From the NCBI GenBank assembly GCA_026724425.1, contig JAIUCV010000007.1, positions 27,128,773-27,192,772 of the forward strand: a stretch of 64,000 nucleotides of DNA, read 5' to 3'. The stretch is from Erythrophleum ivorense (taxonomy: Eukaryota > Streptophyta > Magnoliopsida > Fabales > Fabaceae). The notes under the pieces were generated by a model. The model had not been told where the DNA came from. It made no database searches and saw only the letters and a program-made list of their open reading frames with translations. Positions within the stretch are counted from its first letter, which is position 1; each line of letters begins with the position of its first letter. Shown in pieces: positions 22,190 to 33,150 of the stretch. The translations under genes were made by a program, and so were the position numbers.

Positions 22190-25100
22190 ATCTCCACCAT
22201 TGGATCTTCCTTTTTTAACAATAGTTTTCTTCTCATTTGGTTAGAGTAACTAAATTAGTTACTTGTCTAATTACTGCTGATGTTAGTAGTGACATCATCA
22301 ATTAACTTTTTTCGATTAATGTGTGATCTCAATCTTTTACCTAGATTCTACTAATGTCATCGCTCTAAAATGCATGTATCTTTTAGAAATTTCCCTGCCT
22401 ATAGTGCCACATCTGGTCAGGTTAGCTAAAAATTACAAAAATGCCACCATTGAAAAGAATTCACTATTGTGTTCTTCCATTGGTCCTCTATCATATTTTA
22501 TTTGATTAGGTTATTGCATCCTCTACTATATTTTATTAATATTAAATGTACCTACATGGGTCCTGCTTGTGTTTTATTAATTAATTATTTTATTATTTAA
22601 GGTATAAATGATTATTTTGCCTTAGTTGAAGGATAGGAGGCCCTAGACAAACAAGCGCCTCAGTTTATTTTTCTATTATATATATTTCTGTCACCATCAC
22701 CTAATAATTCTTTCTGTATTGAACCTCCCAAACCAGGTAATTCAACCTTAGGAGTCCAATTTTGTTTTATATAGACTTTTAACTATCCTGTACTATTTTT
22801 AATCCTAATGATCTCCAGTAATTATGGAACAAGTTTTATAATTTTTTGTGCATTATCCTAACTAATGATATATAAATCATGCCAGTTCATAATACTTTAC
22901 CCTTTTGGAAAATTCATCATAGCTTGTCCAGGTGAAAACTAATGATTTTGCCTCTGGGCCCTATTTAACTTCAAAATTTCCTATAGATTCTATTAGTTTT
23001 ATATTCCTCATATACAAAGTTATTTTTTTTCTAATTCATTAATTTCAAACTAAAATATGTTCATTTTATAAAGTTCTAAATAATTAAAATTTTCAAATTT
23101 TTAAGAATGATAATATACCAAATATGAACAAAAGGTCATACATATCTAGTAACATATTTCATGTTGGGAAACATACAATTATATAGAACATGCATGTATT
23201 TATTTTATAATATATTTAGGGCATATAAAACTTTAATAAAACCATTTCTACACATAAAGTAATATGTTAAAGAGGCCATATCCAATTATTGAAATTTGAT
23301 GCCTAATTAATATTAGTATGCTTTTATATGATAATGTATCACATATCACACACAATTGCATTTAAATATCATAAATATAGATATAATACTATATAATTCA
23401 AGTTAAATCTTTTAAAGGAATCTTTCAAACAATCTTAGTTCAATGTAGTCATAATAGGCTCAATGCCTCACATATGATCTTTGTGTTACATAACTTGATA
23501 CATTCTAGCATGCCTTATCATTGCATTCATGGAGCCTGTATAGTACTTTGTAAATACCTTGAAAGTGTTAGTTATAAGGAAAACACTTTCCATAGGCCCT
23601 GTATTAAGTGTCTTATACCACTTGTACAAGCTTAAGTTTTAATAATCATAAGTAACTCACCAAGCATCCCATACTACTTAGCGTGAGACTTGGGTTTTCA
23701 ACACCATTAAAGAGGAAGGTTATTCTCCTTAGTCATTATGATCAACAGTATCATCATCTAATAGGAGTAGATATAACTAAAGTATTAGTATTAAGTGTCT
23801 TATACTACTTATACAAGCTTAAGTCGTCACAATCATAAGTAACTCACCAAGCATCCCATACTACTTGGTGTGGGACTTGGGTTTTCAACACCATTAAAGA
23901 GGAAGATTATTCTCCTTAGTCATTATGATCAAAAGTATCATCATCTAATAAGAGTAGATATAACTAAAGTGTCCTCTAAAATAGATCCACAATGTCAACT
24001 TGAAACATGAAACTTGAAAGTTACATGAAGGCCTCCTAACTCTCTTGTGACTCCCTTGTCATAACCTTGTCCTTAGGAGAATAGGACTGCAAACCATAAG
24101 AGACTCTAACCCCTAAGTTGATTCTAGATGAAAAGAATGGAATTTTCATGACACATAAAGTGAATGCTTGCATGACTAATTATTGATTATTTATGCACAT
24201 TGTATGTTTGATGTTTAGACCCCCACGCATAATAATTTGCCTACCTAAATTCTTTTAAAACCTAAAGAAACTAAGCTAAGTAATATTTTACTTAATTCCC
24301 TATGCAAAGGAGTTTATCTAGATCCCATGCATGGATGACTTAACCATGAACTCTTCTTATGCATGAATATCCTTGGTAAAAAAGTACCTTGAACTGTACC
24401 TATGCACAAATGACGTTAATTATGGAATACTATAGATCAAAATATGGATTATCTAACATACTAAGAATACTAAAAAGACATGATAATAGAAAAAGGATAC
24501 CATTATATTTGATTAGGCAACCAATGAGTATAATTCCATAGAATAGACTAGAAGCATGCATGACTTGTATGATTAACATATCCTAAATACTAATGTTGTA
24601 TCTAATATAGACTATATTTACTATTGTTACATAAAGGTTTTGGAATAAGTTATCTACGACTTGCCTATGCTTTAAGGGCTTCTAATTGTGTTGAATGATG
24701 TTGTACTAGTTATTCATGTTTAAAGAAATAATTGTATATTAACTATGAAAAATGACCTAGAATATAAATTTAAGTAAAAAGATATTTATCTGAGATCGTA
24801 TGGTTATGTAACTATACTGGCTAAATATATGAGGATTATTTGATATATGTTTAATTATACACTTGAGATGAATTTTACATAGAAAAAGGAACTTTAAGTT
24901 CTTGAGGAAAGGACTCCCAATATGAGATGATATGGATATATGATTATATGAATTCTCAATTTTTCAATAAGTTTCCAAAAGATAAAGTTCTTAAGGGATA
25001 AGATCAAATTACATAGAAAGGAAAAAGGTAGGCAATATTTTCTTGTGAATATGATGAATTAATAAGAAAAGATATGAAGAACTTTGTGTTTTAAAAAGTC

Positions 25101-27357
25101 GAGTTTTTTTAATATTTAATTGTCCCTTAAGATGGATACATAATCATAAAACATCACAACAATGTTAGCAAATACTTATTGAAGCGTTCACGAAATTTTC
25201 AACTATTGGTATTTGCTTTTTTAATCTATAATGTAGTTTCCAACTAACTTTCAAAAGTAGAAATTGTAAAGTTGCAGTTTAATTGGCCAACAAGAATTTT
25301 GCAATGCTATATGTTAGCCAACTAATATTCAATCGGCCAAGCCGACCAAACATTAGCCATAAAGGTAAGCAGATTTTCAATTAGTTTGGTTGGCTAAAGT
25401 TGACTAAACTTGTTGATTTGCCCAAAAATTAACATGAATTTAAAGTGTGAAGCAAAACTAGAGAAGAATTTCAAAAACTTGAAGCATAAAGCAAAATCTT
25501 TCTTTTTACTGACAGATGAATTTTCTTTTCTCTCTTCATCATTTAACAATTTGTTTTGGTTTTCTCAAATCTTTCTCTCTTCATGGCTGCATTTTCTTCA
25601 TTCTAACATTTCTATATTTCTAAAGCTAACGTTGAAGCTTTGAAGTATGCTGAAGATGAAGTCCATGTGTGTTAATATTCTCTTCATCTTATTTTTCTAT
25701 TTTTTCATTGTATGTTAATTTTCTTTTATCAATTTCTCATAAATTCTTCTTTGTGACTCTGAATGGAGATGAACTTTCTCTTCATTATTCGTTCTATTGA
25801 CTCTTTGTTTTTTATTTGTATTAATTTGAGCTTTGACTTTTTTGTATGTTAATTTTCTTTTTTCTTTTTTCTATTGTATATTGCAAATTTAGAGGGAGGA
25901 AGGGTAAGAATAATTGCACAGGAAGATGAAGAGGAAAAGGAAGAATAAAGTATAGAGATGAATTTTAAAAACAAAAAAATGAATATATGAATTAGAGAAA
26001 TGAAAGGAAAATTCTTAAAAAATGAAAGGAGCAAGGAAAAAAAAAAGCAATATAATTTAAAAAAAAAGGGTTTCGACTAAAAATTGGTTGGACTATTTGA
26101 ACAATTTTTAGTTAGTTTAAAAAAAGTTACATAATTCAGAGGCTTACAACCTTATCCAAACTTACTATTTTGCTATTGTAAATCAATAAGGAATCTATTA
26201 CTGACCAGCAAAAATGCAATTGAAGTTTTGACTGCTTTTCTGTTGGAAATAATGTCTTTCGAACTAATTTTACCATTTTTTTAAATTGGTGCTTCAGTAA
26301 ATATTTTAACCTTTTTTTATAGTGAAATATTCTTTATTATAAATTTTAAGATGATTATTTAAATCTCAAAATAATTGAATAGTGAAGAGTTTGACTTCTT
26401 ATCAGGCCCCATGCTTATAGAAGAGTCCTAAATTAATTACAAAAGTCCTTTGTTCTCTTCAATTGGCACAAGTGTAAATAAAAATCAATCTTATACCATT
26501 CAATAACTTTTTTATAGGATGATTTTTTTAAAAAAAAATTGGATTAATAGCTTTTATCATGAAAATAATCCTCATAAAATTTAACATTAATCTAAAATTG
26601 TTGAATTCCCTATTACTTAAAATTAAAGTACAATATATATTTCAAATATAAAAGACTTTTGACCCTTTAAATGCATAATTATAGTTATTGATTTTTATAA
26701 AATTTGATATAGAAGTTCAATATAGTAATTATTTCTGATATAATATTGGATCAATTAAAATCACATCCTATAATAAAATATTGAAGGGTTTAAAAGTGAC
26801 ACAAAAAAACACATGAAAAATAATTAGAAAATCAACAAAAGATTTAAGGGATCAAAATTCACAACTTTTATTCGAAAAAAAACTATTGTCAAAATTGAAC
26901 AAACATATTTATACGTTTGCTTTAATTAATTTCTAAAAAATAAGTACAAATACAAAAAATATGAAGAAGGAAAAATACTAAAATAATCTTGAAATGTATG
27001 TAAACAAAATATTTTGGGCCCAAAAATAGCTTCATCCTAGTAAAGTTCGATTGGGACAATGATCAACTCTGAAAGAGTTTTCCATTGATATACACCATGG
27101 CATGAAACTCCTCCTAAATTAAAAGTTATGACTAGTTGAAGTTTCTATTTAGACTAGGCTTTCTTTTGGACTTTAGCATCCAATACGCTCAATAAACTCA
27201 TCTGCTAAATATTTTATGTCAAAGAGTATCAATGTCACACTAGTGCTACTTATTTTTGTATTATTTTTACATATATTTTTAAGTTAGGGAAATCCTTTAA
27301 TTTTAGGACATATTAAATTCAAATATAATTGTTAGGCAATTATTATGAAGCTTTTTT
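22190..27357. other. AT-rich intergenic stretch
   Basis: I find no gene in this 5.2 kb. Open stretches are short and AT-driven. The only structured feature is the 187-bp tandem duplication at 23601-23970. A loose inverted arrangement of GGCCAAC/GTTGGC words lies around 25275-25420, too degenerate to call an element. Confidence 0.5.
23601..23970. repeat. 187-bp tandem duplication
   Basis: Two adjacent units (23601-23787 and 23788-23970) are nearly identical, both running from ATTAAGTGTCTTATAC to ATAACTAAAGT. Each contains CATCCCATACTACTT, a few bases, then GGGACTTGGG. The few differences suggest a fairly recent duplication. Confidence 0.88.
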
Positions 27358-28245
27358 AATAAAGACATTCCAAATATATTCTTTTTACAACTCAATATTA
27401 TATAAATGAGTTTTTTTTAATATCATGATTTTATTGAAGAACCTTATGATAATAAACATTAAAAAAATTTTACATGTGTCTAATCCTTAACTTTAAATTT
27501 TTTTTATGCTCTCCACATGTAATTCAATAAGAAGTGTAAGAATATCTTGGTAAAGTCGATATATCAAAACATAAATATATATTAAAGCCCTAATAAATAA
27601 ATATATAAGTCAATCATGATTATATTTTTACTATTGGAAAAAAATTAATAACATGCTTGCTTGTGTGTGCGTGTGTAACTTAATTTATTTATTAAATTCA
27701 CTGAGAACAAAGTTTTAAGATATATAGTAGAAAAAAATAATAATAACTACCATGAAAGTTTCATACATTCTATGCATTCACAGTTAAACCAAGAGCAATG
27801 AACTAGCTGCAAAAAATTAATGTAACCGGAATTGTCATAAGCAAGGTTCATTATTAACAGCACAATAGGATATTGCATCTTGTGATCATAATCGTAGTAT
27901 TGATTCCATAAAATTGAAATTAAATCTTTTACATTTATACATTTGAAGAGATAATGATATAAAAAAAAATACAAATATTTATAGAATCCACTGTCTTTCT
28001 CTGCCCATCCATAAAATTACAGCATTTCCACTTCCCATCTGTGCTTCAAAATGGATTGGAAGTGATCCATTTGATGTTTTAGAAGTCCCAAACCAATTTC
28101 GATTCCTCCTTGATGGTCCCTACCCTCTGCAATTGATGTCACTCCCAATCTTTCCATGTGAACCACTTCAATCTTCTTTGGCCTTCCCCACCCAAAATTA
28201 GTCTCGTACGCACCTAACTTTGGCGACGCCGCCACCATCAGTAGG
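27358..28245. repeat. Segmental duplication, copy A
   Basis: This segment (an AT-rich 3' flank followed by the 3' end of a BAHD acyltransferase gene on the minus strand) is repeated at 32321-33150. Both copies begin AATAAAGACAT and share long near-identical runs such as ATGTAATTCAATAAGAAGTG. The copies are in direct orientation about 5 kb apart. Confidence 0.85.
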
Positions 28246-28690
28246 TGATTCCTCGTTGCTTCTTTCCAATTCACCACCTATTTCTCTGCACCTCTCAATG
28301 CTCCCTTCTCCATTCCCTTTATTTTGTCTCCTATCGTTTTCAGTGCCTCCTCCGTCCCATACTCCCCCACTACCTCTTTTCTCATCAATCTCAAAAAGCA
28401 TAACTCTAAGCAATTCCCAGAATAGGTAGATGGTCTAGAAAATTCATAATGAATATTTCTACAGTTTGCTACCAACAAAAAGTAACAAACCTTGTCCTCC
28501 TCATCACTTGATGAGAAATTGATTATGTTATCCTCTAATTTCAGCAAGCAAACCCTGATCAAAGCACTAGTCACCCAAAAAGTAGATATATAAGGTGCAT
28601 CTACCTGAATGTAAGCCCAGTTATTCAACTTCTAAATTTCGGCTCCATCCAAAACATTTGTTGTCCAAACCTTGTCGACAAGACTATGGG
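28017..28690 (-). pseudogene. BAHD acyltransferase pseudogene, copy A (C-terminal half)
   Basis: This is the C-terminal half of a BAHD-family acyl-CoA transferase, the cytosolic enzymes that move malonyl or hydroxycinnamoyl groups onto flavonoid or phenolic glycosides. The minus strand reads YISTFWVTSALIRVCL and SGNCLELCF, then KGMEKGALRGAEK. It ends with SPKLGAYETNFGWGRPKK and VHMERLGVTSIAEGRD. NFGWG (28185-28199) is the family's DFGWG structural motif with Asp changed to Asn. There are at least two in-frame stops: at 28632-28634 and at 28278-28280, the latter probably an old Trp codon. The N-terminal half with the catalytic HXXXD motif is missing beyond 28690. The order of motifs resembles the anthocyanin/phenolic glucoside malonyltransferase clade; the substrate cannot be told. 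Confidence 0.87.
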
Positions 28691-29884
28691 CTGGGGCCAA
28701 TTTTATGTGTTTTACAATATTTAATATTGGTATTGTTATAATTAAAATTTAGATGTTAAATAATATATGTTAAATGTGAAAATAATAAAATCACAAATTG
28801 AAATAAGGAAAATTAAATAAGGATCAACACATGGTGGATAATTATTATATTCTTTTGGCCAATATATATGTTCTTAAATAATATAACTAGCATGTATTGT
28901 ATCATTCATGATAAATGGATTTGATAATGTGAAAGTATGTATTATTTATAACTAAATCATATTTAGTAAATTAAATGTTGTGTTGCAAATTGAGTTTATC
29001 TTTTCATTTTTAATTTTTTAAAGATTATTTCTTCTCTAATTTTTTTTTAAAGGATTGGATAACTATCAAAGAGAAAAGTTGGCTCACAAAAAAATAACAT
29101 CAAATAGGGAAACGGGCCAAACATGGCCCAAAAATAACAAAATAAGGATCTGGGCTTAGTCTCAAGCCTAATTTTAATATTATTTCTTTAAATGGGTCCA
29201 ACGCTTTTTGTAACGAGTTCAACCTATTTTGTAATGAGTTTGGCTGATAATTAAATTTAATTAGTACCTTGGTTTTGAATATACATGTGTACCATGGACC
29301 CTTAAGCTTATCCTATTATCTTTCATGAGATTTTGTCTGAAAAGAAGAAGATGAAGAAAAAAGACACACTTTATATGACCAAAAAAATTGGATTTTGAAT
29401 TAAATTATATGAAAACTAATGACAATATATCCTAAATTATATAAATGTTATAATGATAAATAATTTTATTGTTAAAATACTTTACTCATATCTTGAAAAT
29501 TTTATAGTTTACTTAGGTTATTAATAAGATTAAGCATTTGAAAATTGCAATTCTTCACATCATTTCAGAAATATTTTTAAAATATTGAAACAATTTAAGA
29601 TATAAATTAAATGATTTTTCTTGTGATAAAATTATTTATAATGTTAATATACACACAATTATTTTTATTAAAACTTAAATGTAAAATATCACGCATTAGT
29701 TAAAGTAACATCATAAACTACAATAAAATAGAAAGATAAGATGCATTTTATCTAAAACAATGATTTGGCGGTCAACACCAATATAACCAACAAGGGATTT
29801 CCATTTTCCACTAAAAGTATCATCTTGCATTATACCAGTGGAACGAGGTAAAGCATTTTACGTGTCTTAGCGAAGACTATAACA
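28691..29884. other. AT-rich stretch without recognised gene
   Basis: This is where the 5' half of the BAHD gene should be, but no HXXXD region can be read on either strand. The sequence is AT-rich and featureless to me. Confidence 0.5.
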
Positions 29885-30264
29885 GTTTGGATCGAGAGAA
29901 AAATGAGAGGAAGGGGAGGGAGGGGGAGGAAAATGAAATTTTCTCCCATTTGATTTGGAGAGAAAACTGGAAAGAAAAGAAAAAATTGAGAGAAAAGTAG
30001 TGTGGGTTCCAACATTTTTTTTTCTCTTTGAATATGGAGAGATTAGAAGGGAAAAGGGACGTGCGCCTACGTAAAATAATAAAAATATATATTTAATAAA
30101 TTTTTTTAAATACTTTAATTAGTTAATTAAAAATTAATGTTACAATTAATTTTTAGTATTAAATTAATTAATATATTTTACAAAATAATAATATTTTGTA
30201 ATATAAAAATTAATAGATGATATATAATTTTTAAAAAATTATACATAATTTAAAAAAAAAAACT

Positions 30265-30402
30265 TCCGACTGCAATGCAGTCAGACATATACGTCCGACT
30301 GCATTTTGGCCGCAGTATTGTCCGACTGCATTGCAGAGGGACATCATTGTCCGACTGCAATGCAATCGGACATATATGTGTGTCTGACTGCATTAGAGTC
30401 GG

Positions 30403-30404
<2 letters not shown>
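30265..30404. repeat. Five hairpin modules, GTCCGACTGCA..TGCAGTCGGAC type
   Basis: Five imperfect palindromes repeat about every 29 bp: 30265-30285, about 30293-30315, 30321-30341, 30349-30371 and 30382-30404. Each can fold into a stem of about ten base pairs on TCCGACTGCA. Spacers are short (CATATACG, CATCATT, CATATATGTGT). Stems vary by changes on one arm (for example TCAGA for TCGGA). Confidence 0.85.
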
Positions 30405-30441
<37 letters not shown>

Positions 30442-30442
30442 A
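30403..30442. repeat. (AC)n(AT)n compound microsatellite
   Basis: An AC dinucleotide run passes directly into an AT run, immediately after the last hairpin module. Confidence 0.9.
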
Positions 30443-31022
30443 TATTTATATATTATATATGTTATATTATAATATTTATTATATTTTTATATTTAAATTA
30501 ATTAATATATATTAAAATAATATTAATATTTATAATTTTAAAATAATAATTTATAAATATTTTTTATAAAATAAATTTAATTAATTTAAAGAAAAAATAT
30601 TTTTAAAATTTAAATATATGTTTTTTTATTAAAATTTTTTGTTTTATTCACAAATAATTTTTTGAAATTATTTAAATATTTTTTAAATTAATTTTTATAT
30701 CTTTTATTATTCTTATTTTTAAAAAATAAATATATGTAAAAATTTAAAATAATAACAAACTTATTATTATATTAAATTAATATATATATATTTTTATACG
30801 TTTTCTCTCCCTCCACTTCTCCCTCTATCCAAACGCATGAAAAATTCTCAATTTTCTCTTCTCTCGCCTCTTCTCTTCTCTTTTCTCTCCCTCTCCTTTT
30901 CTCTTCCCCCGTCCAAACAAAGCGTAAAAGCCAACTGGAGAAGCTCTCTTTCTCTCTCTCTCTCTGTCTCTACCTCTCGGCACGTTTGAAAATCGAGAAT
31001 TGACTAAATGGGTTAAAGGTAG

Positions 31023-31560
31023 TGTTTGGTTCAAAGGAGGGGAGGGGAGGGGAGGGATTTTAATGGAGGGGAGGGGAGTGGAGGGGAGGGGAGGGGTTTT
31101 AATTATGTGTTGTTTGGTTGATTTGGAGGGGAGGGGAGGGGAAGGATTTTAATGATATGTTGTTTGGTTGGGGAGGGGAGGGGAGGGGAAGGATTAAAGG
31201 ACAATTATGCCCTTATGATATTAGAATTAATTTTTTTTTATTTTTAAGATATTTTTATATAAAAAAAGATTTTTTTTATTTTTTATTATAAAAAATAATT
31301 TTTTTATTTTTATTTAAAAATATTTTTTATTTTCATAAAAAATTATCTTAAACCCTATTTAAAAAAATAAGATCCATATCATATTTTAAGTAAGGGGTAA
31401 TTTAGTCAAAGTTTAAAAAAAATTTTCTCTCCCTTCCAAAAACCCCCACTTTTGGAGGGGAGGGTTTGGAGGGGAGGGGAGGGGATCCCCTCCATTATTT
31501 TCAAACCAAACAAGAAAACATCCTCTCCTCCCCTCTCCTCCAAATCCCTCAAACCAAACA
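31023..31560. mobile_element. G-run-rich MITE-like element
   Basis: Ends TGTTTGGTT (left) and AAACCAAACA (right) are inverted. Inside the left end are four clusters of GGGGA repeats (about 31037-31058, 31066-31096, 31126-31146, 31170-31192) separated by units with TGTTGTTTGGTTG. Another cluster is at 31456-31488, and the complementary CCCCTCC tracts are at the right end. The middle is AT-rich. No coding capacity; no clear target duplication. Confidence 0.6.
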
Positions 31561-32320
31561 AAGCCAAAATGTACGATGTTTGGAATCCAATGCAAATACT
31601 TGAAAAAATTTGTAGCGGTCAGAATCACTCTTATATGGTGTTGTCTCCTTTTGGTCCTTTACCCGTAAGCTTTTACCTTTTTCCTGTTTGTGGAGACTGA
31701 TTGTGAATGTGGAAGCGTACCTTGTCCTTTTCTCTTGTTTCACAAGAGTTTGTCTCCCGTTTCTTCATTTTTTTCATTTATTAATGAATCACCTGCTTCT
31801 TCAAAGACGAAAAAAAAAAAGGCACGTTTTATACCATAAAAAATAATTGGATCTTGGATTAAATTATATGGAATAAATTATAATCTATCCTAAATTAAAT
31901 ATCAACATGAAAAATTATTAAAAGCTCTCAACATTATTATGTTGTAGAAGCAATATTAGAGCTCCCCAGCAGAAAGTGTGGGACCTCATAATATGAAGAA
32001 GTAAATTCTTTGGAACAGTGAAAGATTTCTATACAAGTTTACACTGTGACGTGGTACAACGAGATTAAGACACATGGTGCTGATTGGGAAAATTTTGGTG
32101 AGGAGAAAAATACCAATGGAAGCCCCCAGTGTCCGGCGAAAATTGATAAGCGATGCCTTAGAGTTTGTTTATTTAGCAAATGACCCCCAAAGACATATTA
32201 CAAACCCTAGCCCTAAATTGAACGACCATTGTAAACTGCTCTCTCATCTCGCTTATGTACATAGCCCAAAAGCAAACCTTAGACCCAAATCGAACGGAGC
32301 ATCTCCTCTCTCCCTCCTTC
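31561..32320. other. Unassigned stretch with a telo-box-like motif
   Basis: There is no recognised gene. An 83-codon open stretch (32074-32325, plus strand) has no family I recognise. AAACCCTAG at 32212-32220 is a telo-box-like motif often seen in plant promoters and 5' leaders; here its context is unknown. The right edge is the start of duplication copy B. Confidence 0.4.
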
Positions 32321-33150
32321 AATAAAGACATGCCAAATATATTCTTTTTATAATTCAATAATATATAAATGAGTTTTTAATTTATTTTAATATCGTGCTC
32401 TTATTAGAGAACCTTATGATCATAAACATTAAAAAAATTTACATGTGTCTAATCCTTAACTTAAAATTTTTTTTTTATGCCCTCCACATGTAATTCAATA
32501 AGAAGTGTAAGAATATCTTCGTAAAGTTGATATATCAAAAAATAAATATATATCATAGCAATAATAAATAAATAAATAAGTCAGTGTCATGATTAAATTT
32601 CTACTGAAAAAAAAAAAAATCATGACATGCTTGCTGGCGTGTGTCTATGTAACTTGACTTATTGTTAAATTTACTGAGAACAAAATTTAAACGTATATAG
32701 CAGGAAAAAAATAATAATAATAACTACCACGAAAGACAGTAACATACGTTATATGCATTCACGATAGAACCAGGAGCAACGAACTAGCTGTAAAAAAATT
32801 AGGGTAACTGAAAATGTCGTGACCAAGTTTTATTATTAATAGCACAATAGAATATTGAATTTTGTGATCATAATCGTAGTATATCTGTTCTTCCACCACC
32901 GGGATCCCATAAAATTACAACATTTCTGCCTCCAATATCTGTTTCAAAATGGATTGGAGGCGATCCATTTCAAGCTTTGAGGTGCCAAACCAATTTCAAT
33001 TCCTCCTTCATGGTCCCTACTTTCTCTAATTGATATCACTCCCGATCTTTCCATGTGAACCGCTTCAATCTTCTTCGGCCTTCCCCGCCCAAAATCAGTC
33101 TCGTACGCACCCAACCTTGGTGACCCCGTCACCTTCACTAGTTCGCGCAC
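32321..33150. repeat. Segmental duplication, copy B
   Basis: Second copy of the segment at 27358-28245, in the same orientation, with small insertions and deletions. Similarity stops near 33150, inside the acyltransferase C-terminal region, so this copy keeps less of the gene than copy A. Confidence 0.85.
32915..33150 (-). pseudogene. BAHD acyltransferase pseudogene, copy B (3' fragment)
   Basis: The minus strand reads TGSPRLGAYETDFGRGRPKK and VHMERSGVISIRESRD, then EGGIEIGLA. The family motif DFGWG is DFGRG here (33082-33096), a Trp to Arg change. Compared with copy A, one base is missing near 32984; after it the original ending (LEMDRLQSILK to a TAA at 32915-32917) continues in another frame. 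The 5' part of the gene, including HXXXD, is absent. It is a dead fragment of the same gene lineage as copy A, probably from an old tandem cluster. Confidence 0.85.

Larger units (their letters stand above)
29885..30918. mobile_element. Non-coding element with purine-rich inverted ends
   Basis: The left end reads GTTTGGATCGAGAGAAAAAT then GGGGAGGGAGGGGG. The right end, complemented, reads GTTTGGACGGGGGAAGAG followed by long GA-rich sequence. The centre is AT-only low complexity plus the hairpin array at 30265-30404. Inverted GTTTGGA ends suggest a MITE-like DNA element. I could not find a clean target duplication. Confidence 0.5.

Noticed and set aside
28220..28429. Plus-strand Pro/Ser-rich ORF
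   Set aside because: Antisense shadow of the BAHD acyltransferase remnant.
30265..30404. CRISPR-like array of hairpins
   Set aside because: Spacers are too short (about 8 bases) and alike, units are not identical, and the setting is a plant transposon; it is a palindrome array, not CRISPR.
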